A stretch of DNA of 64,000 bases from Olsenella_K absiana (GTDB lineage: Bacteria > Actinomycetota > Coriobacteriia > Coriobacteriales > Atopobiaceae), in NCBI RefSeq assembly GCF_036408855.1, contig NZ_JAZGJQ010000003.1:248001-312000 (forward strand). Direction: 5' to 3'. Position 1 is the first letter of the stretch, and each line of letters opens with the position of its first letter. Shown in pieces: positions 25,711 through 34,473 of the stretch. The notes under the pieces are model-generated. The model saw only the letters and a program-made list of their open reading frames with translations, had not been told where the DNA came from and ran no database searches. The position numbers and the translations under genes are program-made.

Positions 25711-27705
25711 TTGATAGCTCTTGCAGACAAGATTACCAAGTCCTTTGGCGGCCGCGTCCTGTACGCGGCCGCTACGCTTCAGCTCAACGCCGGCGAGCGC
25801 TGGGGCCTCGTGGGCCCCAACGGCGCGGGCAAGACGACCCTGCTCAAGATCATCATGGGCAAGGAGTCGCCGGACGAGGGCACGGTCTCGTTCGCCAAGG
25901 ACACGACCGTCGGCTACCTCGAGCAGGAGACCAAGCTCGCGGGCGACAAGACCGCCCTGGCCGAGGTCGTGGATTCCGCGACCGAGGTCAAGCGCCTCCA
26001 GGCGCGCATCCGCGAGATGGAAGAGAGGATCTCGGACCCAGCGGCGGACATCGACAGCCCTGAGTACCAGCGCCTGCTCGAGAGCTACGGCTCCACGCAG
26101 GACCGCTTCGAGCGCCTGGGCGGCTACGAGGTCGAGGCGCGCGCCAAGCAGATCCTCGCCGGCCTCGGCTTCCCGACCGAGGACTTCGACAAGCCCGCCA
26201 AGGAGTTCTCGGGCGGCTGGCAGATGCGCATCTCGCTCTCCAAGCTCCTGCTGCGCCACCCCGACCTCCTCCTGCTCGACGAGCCGACGAACCACCTCGA
26301 CCTCGAGAGCGTCAAGTGGCTCGAGTCGTTCCTCGCCTCCTACGACGGGGCGGTCCTGCTCGTGAGCCACGACCGCGCCTTCATGGACGCCTGCGTGAGC
26401 CACATCGCCTCGCTCGAGAACAAGCGCCTCATGACCTACACCGGCAACTACTCGAGCTACCTCAGCCAGCGCGAGGACAACCTGGAGCAGCTCCGCGCCA
26501 AGCGCGCCAAGCAGGAGAAGGACATCCAGCACATAGAGACCTTCATCGAGCGCTTCCGCTACAAGCCCACGAAGGCCAAGCAGGTCCAGGAGCGCGTGCG
26601 GAAGCTCGAGAAGATCAAGGAGGAGCTCGTCGTCCTGCCGGAGCAGTCCAAGCGGGTGCACTTCTCCTTCCCGGCGCCCCCGCGCACGGGCGACATGGTG
26701 GTCAGCGTCGAGGACGTCTCCAAGCACTACGGCGACAACGACGTCTACGACGACGTCTCCCTCACGCTCTACCGTGGCGACCACGTCGCCCTCGTGGGTC
26801 CCAACGGCGCGGGCAAGTCGACCCTCATGAAGCTCATCAACGGCCACGAGGAGCCGACCTCCGGCACCGTCACGCTCGGCCAGAACGTGACGCAGGCCTA
26901 CTACGCCCAGCACCAGCTCGAGGAGCTGACCGCCTCCAACACGGTGATGCAGGAGATGGACGAGGCGGCCCCCGGCTGGACGAGCTCGGAGGAGCGACGC
27001 CTCCTCGGCGCCTTCCTCTTCCACGGCGACGACGTCAACAAGCTCGTGGACGTCCTCTCCGGCGGCGAGAAGGCCCGCCTCGCCCTGGCGAAGATGCTCG
27101 TCGCCCCCGACCCGCTGCTGTGCCTCGACGAGCCCACCAACCACCTCGACATCGACTCGGTCGACGTGCTCGAGCGAGCGCTCGTCGAGTTCCCGGGGAC
27201 CATCGTCCTCATCAGCCACGACGAGCACCTCGTGCGCGCGGTGGCCAACAAGGTGGTCGACGTGCGCGACCACAAGGTGACGCTCTACGACGGGGACTAC
27301 GACTACTACGAGTTCAAGCGCGCTGAGCTCGAGGCGCGCTCGGCGGGAGCCGAGGCCCCGGCCCAGGCCGCGCCGGCCGCCGCGCAGGCGAGGCCGGAGG
27401 ACGCTCGCCCCAAGGGCAGGAACGTCAAGACGCGCGAGCAGCGCCGCGCCGAGGCGGACGCGAGGAACGCCGCCAACCGCGCGCTCAAGGCGGAGCGCAG
27501 GCGCCTCAAGGAGGTCGAGGGCGCGCTCGGGCCCGCGCACGCCCGCTACGAGGAGCTCATGGGCCTCATGGCCTCCGAGGAGCTCTACAACGACTCGGCG
27601 AGGTTCGACAAGGCCATGAAGGAGTATGAGTCCCTCTCGAAGAAGATCCCCAGGCTCGAGGAGGAGTGGCTGGAGCTCACCGAGAAGATCGAGGCGGGCG
27701 TCTGA
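25711..27705 (+). CDS. ABC-F family ATPase (ribosome-associated type)
   Basis: 664 aa. The likely start is a TTG at 25711 behind GGGAGGA. The frame is open further upstream without family similarity. It has two nucleotide-binding domains and no membrane domain. NBD1 Walker A GPNGAGKTT (about residue 35), signature FSGGWQMRISL, Walker B LLLDEPTNHLD. NBD2 GPNGAGKST, LSGGEKARLAL, LCLDEPTNHLD. The interdomain linker (about 235-315) is charged and helical, as expected for the P-site tRNA interaction motif. An Ala/Arg-rich stretch and a C-terminal coiled coil follow. ABC-F proteins act on stalled ribosomes or give antibiotic protection. It resembles housekeeping Ettr/YdiF-type members, not a known resistance allele. 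Confidence 0.9.
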   Translation: MIALADKITKSFGGRVLYAAATLQLNAGERWGLVGPNGAGKTTLLKIIMGKESPDEGTVSFAKDTTVGYLEQETKLAGDKTALAEVVDSATEVKRLQARIREMEERISDPAADIDSPEYQRLLESYGSTQDRFERLGGYEVEARAKQILAGLGFPTEDFDKPAKEFSGGWQMRISLSKLLLRHPDLLLLDEPTNHLDLESVKWLESFLASYDGAVLLVSHDRAFMDACVSHIASLENKRLMTYTGNYSSYLSQREDNLEQLRAKRAKQEKDIQHIETFIERFRYKPTKAKQVQERVRKLEKIKEELVVLPEQSKRVHFSFPAPPRTGDMVVSVEDVSKHYGDNDVYDDVSLTLYRGDHVALVGPNGAGKSTLMKLINGHEEPTSGTVTLGQNVTQAYYAQHQLEELTASNTVMQEMDEAAPGWTSSEERRLLGAFLFHGDDVNKLVDVLSGGEKARLALAKMLVAPDPLLCLDEPTNHLDIDSVDVLERALVEFPGTIVLISHDEHLVRAVANKVVDVRDHKVTLYDGDYDYYEFKRAELEARSAGAEAPAQAAPAAAQARPEDARPKGRNVKTREQRRAEADARNAANRALKAERRRLKEVEGALGPAHARYEELMGLMASEELYNDSARFDKAMKEYESLSKKIPRLEEEWLELTEKIEAGV

Positions 27706-28280
27706 TGGCGAGCCACTTCAGGGACGGGGCAGCCGTGCCGGACGACCCCGGCACGAGAGCGACCGTCGCCCAGGCGGCCGGGCGCACCCGCGTGATGGGG
27801 GCGCAGCCCCCGACGACGCGCCTCGCCCGCGACCTCGACGACACCCTGCCCAGCATCCCCGTGGGTGCCGCCTCGGGTCGCGCGTACGCTCCCGAGCCGG
27901 AGCCGGTTCGCGTCGACGCCGTGCCGTCCCCCGCGCAGTACCGCTACGGAGAGGAGCCCGGCGCCGCGTCGCCCGCCCGTCGCCGGCGCCACCTGCCGGC
28001 CCGGGGCCTCCTCGCCCTTCTCGCCTGGGCGTGCCGGCTCGCCGCCATCACGCTGAGCGTCGTCGCGGTCCTCGACTGCTTCTCCAACCTCAGCTCCAGG
28101 ACGGCCCTCTTCAACCTCACGGCCGCCCTGGCCTCCGCGCTCCCGGCCCGGGTGTCGGGCCTCTACGTCATCAACACGCCCTTCGGGGGCGCCTTCCGCG
28201 GGGACTTCGCCCTCTCCGCGCTCGCCCTCTTCGTCGCCGACTGGCTCCTGTGCCGCGTCCGCGGCTCGCTGAGGAGATAG
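27705..28280 (+). CDS. Hypothetical membrane protein
   Basis: 191 aa, with the ATG overlapping the ABC-F stop (TGATG) and GAGGCGGG upstream. Residues 1-95 are Pro/Ala/Arg-rich and probably disordered. Three hydrophobic segments follow, near residues 100-122, 128-145 and 168-187, with a basic C-terminus. No family recognised. Coupling to the ABC-F gene and the following M50 protease gene suggests cotranscription but not a function. Confidence 0.65.
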   Translation: MASHFRDGAAVPDDPGTRATVAQAAGRTRVMGAQPPTTRLARDLDDTLPSIPVGAASGRAYAPEPEPVRVDAVPSPAQYRYGEEPGAASPARRRRHLPARGLLALLAWACRLAAITLSVVAVLDCFSNLSSRTALFNLTAALASALPARVSGLYVINTPFGGAFRGDFALSALALFVADWLLCRVRGSLRR

Positions 28281-28288
28281 GGGGATAC

Positions 28289-28975
28289 GTGCTCGGATAC
28301 AGCGCACTCGACATCCTGAACCTGGCGCTCTCCCTCGCGCTCGTGATCTTCTCGGCCATGGTGCACGAGGTCGCGCACGGCTGGGTCGCCTACAGGCTTG
28401 GCGACGCGACCGCCAAGCGGGCGGGCAGGCTCACCCTCAACCCGGCCAGGCACCTGGACCCGTTCGGCTCAGTCGTGCTGCCGCTCTTGATGGCCGTCGC
28501 GGGCTGGCCCGTCTTCGCCTACGCCAAGCCCGTCCCCTACAACCCCAACAACCTGCGCAACCCGCGCACCGACGAGGTCCTTGTCGCCCTCGCCGGCCCC
28601 GCGTCAAACCTCCTGCAGGCGCTCGCGGGGGCGGCCGTCTACCAGCTCGTCCTCTCCCGCCTGCTCGCCGACGGGGGCTCCCTGGTCGTCGGCGGCGCCT
28701 CCTTCTGGGTGCTGAGGGCGCTTGCCCTCTACGTCTACGTCAACCTCGTCCTCATGTTCTTCAACCTGATCCCGCTCCCGCCGCTCGACGGCTCGAAGCT
28801 CGTCATGCCGCTGCTGCATGGAAGCGCGCGCGAGCGCTACTACCACATCCAGTCGTACAGCCTCCCGATCCTCGTCGCCGTGCTCTACCTCGTCCCCATG
28901 GTCGTGCACTTTGACCCCCTGAGCCTCTACCTCGACGCGACGGCGGGGAACCTCCTCGAGCTCCTGCTCGCCTAG
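28289..28975 (+). CDS. Site-2 protease family (M50B) membrane metalloprotease
   Basis: 228 aa from the GTG at 28289, behind GAGGAGATAGGGGG. A multi-spanning protein with zinc motif HEVAH near residue 26 and the second metal motif NLIPLPPLDGSK near residue 165. AGPASNLLQAL corresponds to the NPxG-like region. It lacks the PDZ domain of RseP and is the short YwhC/Rv2625-like type. It lies just upstream of scpA, a common arrangement in Gram-positive bacteria. Substrate unknown. Confidence 0.88.
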   Translation: MLGYSALDILNLALSLALVIFSAMVHEVAHGWVAYRLGDATAKRAGRLTLNPARHLDPFGSVVLPLLMAVAGWPVFAYAKPVPYNPNNLRNPRTDEVLVALAGPASNLLQALAGAAVYQLVLSRLLADGGSLVVGGASFWVLRALALYVYVNLVLMFFNLIPLPPLDGSKLVMPLLHGSARERYYHIQSYSLPILVAVLYLVPMVVHFDPLSLYLDATAGNLLELLLA

Positions 28976-28985
28976 GTGGGAGCCC

Positions 28986-29804
28986 ATGTCCTACCGCGTC
29001 CGCACACAGGTCTTCTCGGGCCCCTTCGACCTCCTGCTCTCCCTGGTGAGCAGGCAGAAGGTAGCCATCGGCTCCATCTCCATCTCGGAGGTGGCCGACC
29101 AGTACCTCGCCGAGGTCGAGCGCATGGGGGAGCTCGACCTGGACGTGGCGAGCGACTTCGTGCTCGTTGCCTCGACGCTGCTCGACATGAAGGCCGCCTC
29201 GCTCGTCCCCGACGAGGGCGTGCGCCTGGTCTCCGACGACGAGGACGAGCTCGGCGACGAGTTCGCGGGCATGAGCCCCGACGAGGCCCGCGAGGCCCTG
29301 GTCGGGCGCCTCGTCACCTACAAGCAGTTCAGGGGGGCGGCCGCGGCCCTCGCGAGCCGCGAGCTCGTCGAGTCGCTCATGGTGCCGCGCACGGCCGGGC
29401 CCGACCCCGAGTTCCTGGGCCTCATTCCCGACTACCTCGAGGGCGTGACCCTGCGCAGCCTCGCCGTCATCTGCGCCGACCTCGACTCGAGGAGGGGTCG
29501 CTTCCTGCTGGAGGACGAGCACATCGCCCCGCACCGCCTGCCGGTCATCCTGACCGTGGCCTCCGTCGACCGCGTCACGCGCAGCCGCGGCTCGGTCACG
29601 TTCCGGGAGCTCATAGACGGCGACACGAGGCCGGAGGTCGTGGTCGCGACCTTCCTCGCCATGCTCGAGCTCTTCAAGCGCGGCTCGGTCAGGGTGACCC
29701 AGGACGAGGTCTTCGGGGACATCAGGATCGACCGCGTCGAGGGGGCGCCGGCCTTCGAGCTCGACGAGGAGGACCTTACCAGCATCGGAGAGGATGACCT
29801 GTGA
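28986..29804 (+). CDS. scpA: Segregation and condensation protein A (kleisin)
   Basis: The kleisin subunit that closes the SMC ring for chromosome condensation. 272 aa. The N-terminal SMC-neck-binding domain reads VFSGPFDLLLSLVSRQKVAIGSISISEVADQYL (as two adjacent blocks), with LVASTLLDMKAASLVP. A C-terminal winged helix follows with EVVVATFLAMLELFKRGSVRVTQDEVFGDI. It starts at an ATG behind GGTGGGAG and overlaps scpB by one base. Confidence 0.93.
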   Translation: MSYRVRTQVFSGPFDLLLSLVSRQKVAIGSISISEVADQYLAEVERMGELDLDVASDFVLVASTLLDMKAASLVPDEGVRLVSDDEDELGDEFAGMSPDEAREALVGRLVTYKQFRGAAAALASRELVESLMVPRTAGPDPEFLGLIPDYLEGVTLRSLAVICADLDSRRGRFLLEDEHIAPHRLPVILTVASVDRVTRSRGSVTFRELIDGDTRPEVVVATFLAMLELFKRGSVRVTQDEVFGDIRIDRVEGAPAFELDEEDLTSIGEDDL

Positions 29805-30490
29805 TGCAGCAGCTCCAGCAACTCGAGCCCGACTCGATGGCCCCGGCCGTCGAGGCCCTGCTCCTCGTGTCGACGGACGCCGTCTCTGCGCAGGAGCTCG
29901 CCCGCGCGCTCGGGCTGGCGCCGGCGGAGGTGGAGGACGTCCTGAGGGCGCTCTCGGAGGAGTACGCCCGCGCCAACCGCGGCTTCCAGCTGAGGGAGCT
30001 CGCGGGAGGCTGGCGGCTGTGCACGCACCCGGCCTTCCACGAGCAGGTGGAGGGCTACGTCCTGTCGTGGGACAAGCACACGCTCTCCCAGGCCGCCCTC
30101 GAGACGCTCGCCGTCATCGCCTACCACCAGCCGGTCTCGCGCGAGGGGGTGCGCGAGGTCCGCGGCGTCAACTCGGACGGCGTCATCGGGTCCCTGCGCC
30201 AGAAGGGGCTGGTCCGCGAGGTCGGCAAGGACGACCGCCAGGCCGCGCTCTTCGGCACGACCCGCGCCTTCCTCGAGCACTTCGGCCTGAGGTCGCTCAA
30301 GGACCTGCCGCCCCTCGAGGACTTCGCGCCCGACGAGCAGTCGAGGCGCTTCATCCGCGAGCGGCTCTCCGGGGCGCACGTGGAGTCGACGCTCGAGGAC
30401 GCGGCGGACGAGATCGAGGAGGAGAAGGACCTCTTCGAGGACGGCGAAGCGGAGGGCCCGGAGGACGGGCCGGAGGGGGACGTGGAGTAG
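29804..30490 (+). CDS. scpB: Segregation and condensation protein B
   Basis: The dimeric winged-helix (kite) subunit of SMC-ScpAB. 228 aa from the ATG at 29804. A GTG at 29801 is an equally placed alternative. Landmarks are VEALLLVSTDAVSAQELARALG, AGGWRLCTHPAF, LSQAALETLAVIAYHQPVSREGVREVRGVNSDGV (in adjacent blocks) and FGTTRAFLEHFGL. The C-terminal tail is strongly acidic. It is coupled to scpA upstream and rluB downstream, a widely conserved trio. Confidence 0.93.
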   Translation: MQQLQQLEPDSMAPAVEALLLVSTDAVSAQELARALGLAPAEVEDVLRALSEEYARANRGFQLRELAGGWRLCTHPAFHEQVEGYVLSWDKHTLSQAALETLAVIAYHQPVSREGVREVRGVNSDGVIGSLRQKGLVREVGKDDRQAALFGTTRAFLEHFGLRSLKDLPPLEDFAPDEQSRRFIRERLSGAHVESTLEDAADEIEEEKDLFEDGEAEGPEDGPEGDVE

Positions 30491-30491
30491 G

Positions 30492-31358
30492 ATGGACGAG
30501 ATGGGGGAGGCGGGTCCCGTGCAGGAGGGCTCCGGGCGCATCGTGCCCATGAGGCTCCAGAAGTTCCTCGCCCGGGCGGGGGCCGCGAGCAGGAGGGGAT
30601 CGGAGAACCTCATGACGGCGGGCAGGGTCCGCGTCAACGGCGAGGTGGTCCGCGAGCTGGGCAGCAAGGTGGACCCGCTGCGCGACCGCGTGACCGTCGA
30701 CGGGGTCGAGTTCCGGATCGCGGACGGCCCCACCTACCTCATGCTCAACAAGCCCGCGGGCTACGTGACCACCATGAGCGACCCGCAGGGGCGCCCGTGC
30801 GTGGCGGACCTCGTCCCCTGCGGGCGCTACCCGGGGCTCTTCGCGGTCGGCAGGCTCGACAGGGACACCACGGGCCTTCTGCTCTTCACGACGGACGGCG
30901 AGGCGGCCCACCAGCTCCTGCACCCCTCGCATCACGTCTCCAAGCACTACGTGGCGCTCGTGGAGGGCAGGCCCACGGCCGCCCAGCTCGACCGGCTCCG
31001 CCATGGGATCCGCCTGCGCGACGGCATGGCGCAGCCCGCGGAGGCGGAGGTCATCGGCCCTGGCGACGCGCTCTTCGGCGCGGTGGCCCCGGAGGGGGCG
31101 CGCGGCGACGTGAGCGTCGTGGGGATAAGGATCCAGGAGGGCAGGAAGCACCAGGTCAAGCGCATGCTCGGCGCCATCGGCCACAAGGTGCTGCGCCTGC
31201 ACCGCGACGAGTTCGGCCCGCTCAGGCTCACGGGGGTCGCCGAGGGCCGCTGGCGCCTCCTCACGGACGGCGAGGTCGCGGCGATCAGGCGCGTCGTCGG
31301 CGAGGCAAGGGAGGCCGGCGCGGGCGCCGGCGCGCGCGAGGGCGAGAGGGAGGACTAG
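30492..31358 (+). CDS. rluB: 23S rRNA pseudouridine synthase, RsuA/RluB family
   Basis: 288 aa. An N-terminal S4 RNA-binding domain (about 20-80; RLQKFLARAGAASRRGSE) and a pseudouridine synthase domain with the catalytic aspartate in GRLDRDTTGLLL. The closing motifs are GRKHQVKRML and LRLHRDEFGPL. The C-terminal tail is Ala/Gly/Glu-rich. Membership of the family is clear. The exact rRNA site (B. subtilis RluB modifies U2605-equivalent) is inferred from synteny with scpAB. Confidence 0.92.
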   Translation: MDEMGEAGPVQEGSGRIVPMRLQKFLARAGAASRRGSENLMTAGRVRVNGEVVRELGSKVDPLRDRVTVDGVEFRIADGPTYLMLNKPAGYVTTMSDPQGRPCVADLVPCGRYPGLFAVGRLDRDTTGLLLFTTDGEAAHQLLHPSHHVSKHYVALVEGRPTAAQLDRLRHGIRLRDGMAQPAEAEVIGPGDALFGAVAPEGARGDVSVVGIRIQEGRKHQVKRMLGAIGHKVLRLHRDEFGPLRLTGVAEGRWRLLTDGEVAAIRRVVGEAREAGAGAGAREGERED

Positions 31359-31360
31359 GC

Positions 31361-32053
31361 TTGGCAGCACGTCACAGGATACTGGTCATGAGGCACCCGG
31401 AGACGGTGGCGAACACCCGCCGCTTCCTCTCGGGGCGCGAGGACGTCGAGCTCACGGAGAGGGGGGAGCGCGAGCGCCTCGAGGCCATCGAGGCCGTCTG
31501 CGCTTGGGGGCCCGACCGCGTCTGGTCGTCGCCGTTGTCGCGCTGCACGACCATAGCCGAGGCCGCCGCCGAGCGTCTCCACGTCCCCTTCGAGGTGCAC
31601 GAGAACCTCGTGGAGCTCGAGTTCGGCTCCGTCCAGAACGTCCCCTACGACGAGGTCGCCGAGCTCGGCTACCCCTTCCCGTGGCACCTCGACGAGCGCG
31701 GACGCTCCATCGCGGCGCCCGGCGCGGAGGACTTCGAGCACCTCAGGGCGCGCGCCAAGGCGCTCCTCGCGGAGCTTCTCCCCCTTGAGGGCAGGACGGC
31801 CTGCGTGACGCACGGCGGACTCACGAGGGGCCTTCTCGGCGCCGTCTTCGACACGCCGCTCGAGACCTTCTGGAACGTCTCGATCTCCAACGTCTCGTCG
31901 CAGGTCCTGACTTGCGACGGCACCACCTTCCGCCTCGCCGCCCTCGGGCTCGCCCCGCGCGAGGTGGTGGCCCGCGCCAAGGACCCCTCCCTCATGGGCA
32001 ACGACACGACACAGACCATCTCCGGGGTGATTGAGCATGAAGATCGCAATTGA
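31361..32053 (+). CDS. Histidine phosphatase superfamily protein
   Basis: 230 aa. It starts at a TTG at 31361 behind GGGAGGA, two bases after rluB. The phosphoglycerate-mutase-like fold is shown by MRHPETVAN (nucleophile His12, RHP in place of the common RHG), WSSPLSRC, ELEFGSVQN with the acid residue, and CVTHGGLTRG with the second catalytic His. Substrate unknown. Similar genes are annotated as phosphoglycerate mutase or CobC. The 3' end overlaps the start of cmk-plsC. Confidence 0.85.
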   Translation: MAARHRILVMRHPETVANTRRFLSGREDVELTERGERERLEAIEAVCAWGPDRVWSSPLSRCTTIAEAAAERLHVPFEVHENLVELEFGSVQNVPYDEVAELGYPFPWHLDERGRSIAAPGAEDFEHLRARAKALLAELLPLEGRTACVTHGGLTRGLLGAVFDTPLETFWNVSISNVSSQVLTCDGTTFRLAALGLAPREVVARAKDPSLMGNDTTQTISGVIEHEDRN

Positions 32054-33596
32054 TGGGCCGGCCGGATCGGGCAAGTCGACCATAGCGCGCGCCCTCGCGG
32101 AGCGCTGCGGCATGACCTACCTGGACACCGGGGCGATGTACCGCTCGGTCACCTGGGCCTGCCTGCGCGACGGCGTGGACCCCTCGGACCTCGCCGCCGT
32201 CGCAGACACGGCGGCGAGGTCCGACGTCCGCTTCGTGCGCGAGAAGGACGGGTCCCAGCGCGTGCTCCTCGACGGCGAGGACGTCACGGCCCAGATCAGG
32301 ACCCCGGAGGTCGACCGGAGCGTCTCAATCGTCTCCGCCGTGCCCGCCGTCCGCGCCCTCATGGTCGAACGCCAGCGCGCCCTCGCCGGCGAGGGCGACG
32401 TGGTCGCCGAGGGGCGCGACATCGGCACCGTGGTCTTCCCCGACGCGGAGGTGAAGGTCTTCCTGACCGCCGACCCCAGGGCCCGCGCGCACCGGCGCGC
32501 CGTCCAGCGCGCGGGAGGGGACGCCGCCGCGGGCGTCGCGGCGGAGGTCGACCCCGAGCAGGAGCGGGCCATCCTCGAGGGCATCGAGCGCAGGGACCGG
32601 ATCGACTCCACGCGCGAGACAACGCCCCTCAGGCGCGCGGACGACGCGCACCTCCTCGACTCCTCGGACCTGACGGTCGAGCAGGAGCTCGAGCAGATCA
32701 TGGGCCTCATCGCCGCCGCCAGGGAGGCGGGCGGCCCGACGGGGCAGGCCGCGCCGTCCGGGCCGACGGCGCCCGCCCCGGACGCGATCGCGAAGCCGGC
32801 TTCCGACGCTCCCGCGCCCGCAAGGCCCGCGGCCCCCAAGCCCGCCCCCGCGGAGGGCCGGATGCGCGCCTTCGCCGGCAACTCCATCGACGACTACTAC
32901 GACCACGCGATGCGCGACTACCCCTGGACGGCCAAGGTCCTCCTCGGCTTCCTCGTCGGCGTGGTGGGCGCCGCGACCAAGGTGCTCTGGCCGTGGCGCA
33001 TCGAGGGCGCGGAGAGGCTCTGGGACGCCTCGGCGGAGGGCGGCAAGGGCCGCGTAATCGTCATGAACCACGTCTCCATGCTCGACCCGGTCGTGGTCTA
33101 CGTCTCCGAGTGGGTCCACGGCAGGCGCGTGCGCTGCGTCTACAAGAGCGAGTTCGACAAGGTGAAGGTGGCGACCTGGCTCTTCGCGCGCGCCGGCGCC
33201 GTCCCCGTGCGCCGCGGCACCGCAGACATCAAGGTCGTGCGCCGCGCGCAGAGGGCGCTCGAGCGCGGGGAGGACGTCCTTATCTTCCCCGAGGGCACCA
33301 GGGTGAAGGCCGACGACGAGGAGGTGGAGCTGCACGGCGGCTTCGCCCTCATGGCGCAGCTCGCCAAGGCGCGCGTCCTCCCCGTCGCCATCGTCGGCGC
33401 GCGCGACATCACGACGCGCACCCGCAAGGTCCCGCACTTCCACCGGGTCTTCCTCAAGGCCGGCGAGCCCATCGGCTTCGGCGGGATCGAGGCCAAGGGG
33501 CGCAAGCGCCAGGCGGCCGAGATGGAGCGGGTGGCCATGGAGCGGGTCTATGCCCTGCGCGACGAGCTGCGCGCGGAGCACCCGGGGAAGCTCTAA
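32037..33596 (+). CDS. cmk: Fusion of cytidylate kinase and 1-acylglycerol-3-phosphate acyltransferase
   Basis: 519 aa from the ATG at 32037, behind GGGGTGA. A TTG at 32031 is an alternative. Residues 1-225 form CMP kinase: IDGPAGSGKSTIA, LDTGAMYRS, EGRDIGTVVFPDAEVK and RDRIDSTRETTPL. A ~50-residue Ala/Pro-rich linker follows. Residues from 276 form a PlsC-type acyltransferase with NHVSMLD (His345-x4-Asp350) and FPEGTR near 417, preceded by one hydrophobic stretch (VLLGFLVGVVGAATKVL). The first half makes CDP from CMP. The second should acylate lysophosphatidic acid at the membrane. In related genomes cmk and plsC are separate neighbours upstream of ispH. Here they share one open frame with no stop or start between. 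Confidence 0.93.
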   Translation: MKIAIDGPAGSGKSTIARALAERCGMTYLDTGAMYRSVTWACLRDGVDPSDLAAVADTAARSDVRFVREKDGSQRVLLDGEDVTAQIRTPEVDRSVSIVSAVPAVRALMVERQRALAGEGDVVAEGRDIGTVVFPDAEVKVFLTADPRARAHRRAVQRAGGDAAAGVAAEVDPEQERAILEGIERRDRIDSTRETTPLRRADDAHLLDSSDLTVEQELEQIMGLIAAAREAGGPTGQAAPSGPTAPAPDAIAKPASDAPAPARPAAPKPAPAEGRMRAFAGNSIDDYYDHAMRDYPWTAKVLLGFLVGVVGAATKVLWPWRIEGAERLWDASAEGGKGRVIVMNHVSMLDPVVVYVSEWVHGRRVRCVYKSEFDKVKVATWLFARAGAVPVRRGTADIKVVRRAQRALERGEDVLIFPEGTRVKADDEEVELHGGFALMAQLAKARVLPVAIVGARDITTRTRKVPHFHRVFLKAGEPIGFGGIEAKGRKRQAAEMERVAMERVYALRDELRAEHPGKL

Positions 33597-33615
33597 CGAG
33601 AGGGGCGATGAGGAC

Positions 33616-34470
33616 ATGAGGCCACGGATAGTCGTCGCGTCCGAGGCGGGGGCCTGCTACGGGGTCGAGCGCGCGCTCGAGCTCGTGAGGGAGGCCGCGC
33701 GCGGGAGCGAGGGGCCCCTCTACACGCTCGGGCCCCTCATCCACAACCCGCAGGTCGTCGCCAGCCTCGAGGAGGACGGCGTCGGCGTCGTCGAGGACCC
33801 CGGGCAGGCGGCGGGCGCGACGCTCGTGCTCAGGACCCACGGCGTGACCCCCGCGACCGAGCGGGCGGCGAGGGAGGCCGGAGCCGCGGTCATAGACGCG
33901 ACCTGCCCCTACGTCAAGAAGGCACACCTGGCCGCCGAGCGGCTCAGCGAGGAGGGCTACCAAGTCGTGATCGTGGGCGAGAAGGGCCACCCGGAGGTCG
34001 AGGGCACGCTCGGCCACGCCCCGGGCGCCCTCGTGGTCGCCGACGCGGCCGAGCTCGATGGCGCGAGGGTCGGGCGCAGGGTCGGGGTGGTCGTGCAGAC
34101 CACGCAGACGCGCGCCTGCCTGCGCGCGGTGGTGGACCGCCTGCTCGACCTCGCCGAGGAGGTCCGCGTCGTCAACACCATCTGCGACGCCACGACCGAG
34201 CGCCAGAGGGCGGCCGCCAAGCTCGCCCTAGAGGCGGACGTCGTCATCGTGATCGGCGGGCGCATCTCGGCCAACACGACCCACCTCGCCGAGATCTGCT
34301 CCGAGCGCTGCCCGGCGACCCACCACATAGAGACGCCCGAGGAGCTCGAGGCCGGCTGGTTCGAGGGCGCCTCCCTCGTCGGCGTCACGGCCGGCGCGTC
34401 GACGCCCCACGAGCAGATCGAGGCCGTGGCCTCCGCCATCGCCCGCCTCTGCGACGGGGTGGGGGAGTAG
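33616..34470 (+). CDS. ispH: 4-hydroxy-3-methylbut-2-enyl diphosphate reductase
   Basis: The terminal MEP-pathway [4Fe-4S] enzyme producing IPP and DMAPP. 284 aa from the ATG at 33616. Cluster ligands are Cys14 (AGACYGVERAL), Cys97 (DATCPYVKKAH) and Cys190 (NTICDATTERQ). LRTHGV and VGVTAGASTP are also present. Two possible ribosome sites lie upstream (GAGAGGGG and a close GAGG). The cmk-plsC-ispH order is conserved in Clostridia and Coriobacteriia. Confidence 0.95.
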   Translation: MRPRIVVASEAGACYGVERALELVREAARGSEGPLYTLGPLIHNPQVVASLEEDGVGVVEDPGQAAGATLVLRTHGVTPATERAAREAGAAVIDATCPYVKKAHLAAERLSEEGYQVVIVGEKGHPEVEGTLGHAPGALVVADAAELDGARVGRRVGVVVQTTQTRACLRAVVDRLLDLAEEVRVVNTICDATTERQRAAAKLALEADVVIVIGGRISANTTHLAEICSERCPATHHIETPEELEAGWFEGASLVGVTAGASTPHEQIEAVASAIARLCDGVGE

Positions 34471-34473
34471 GCC

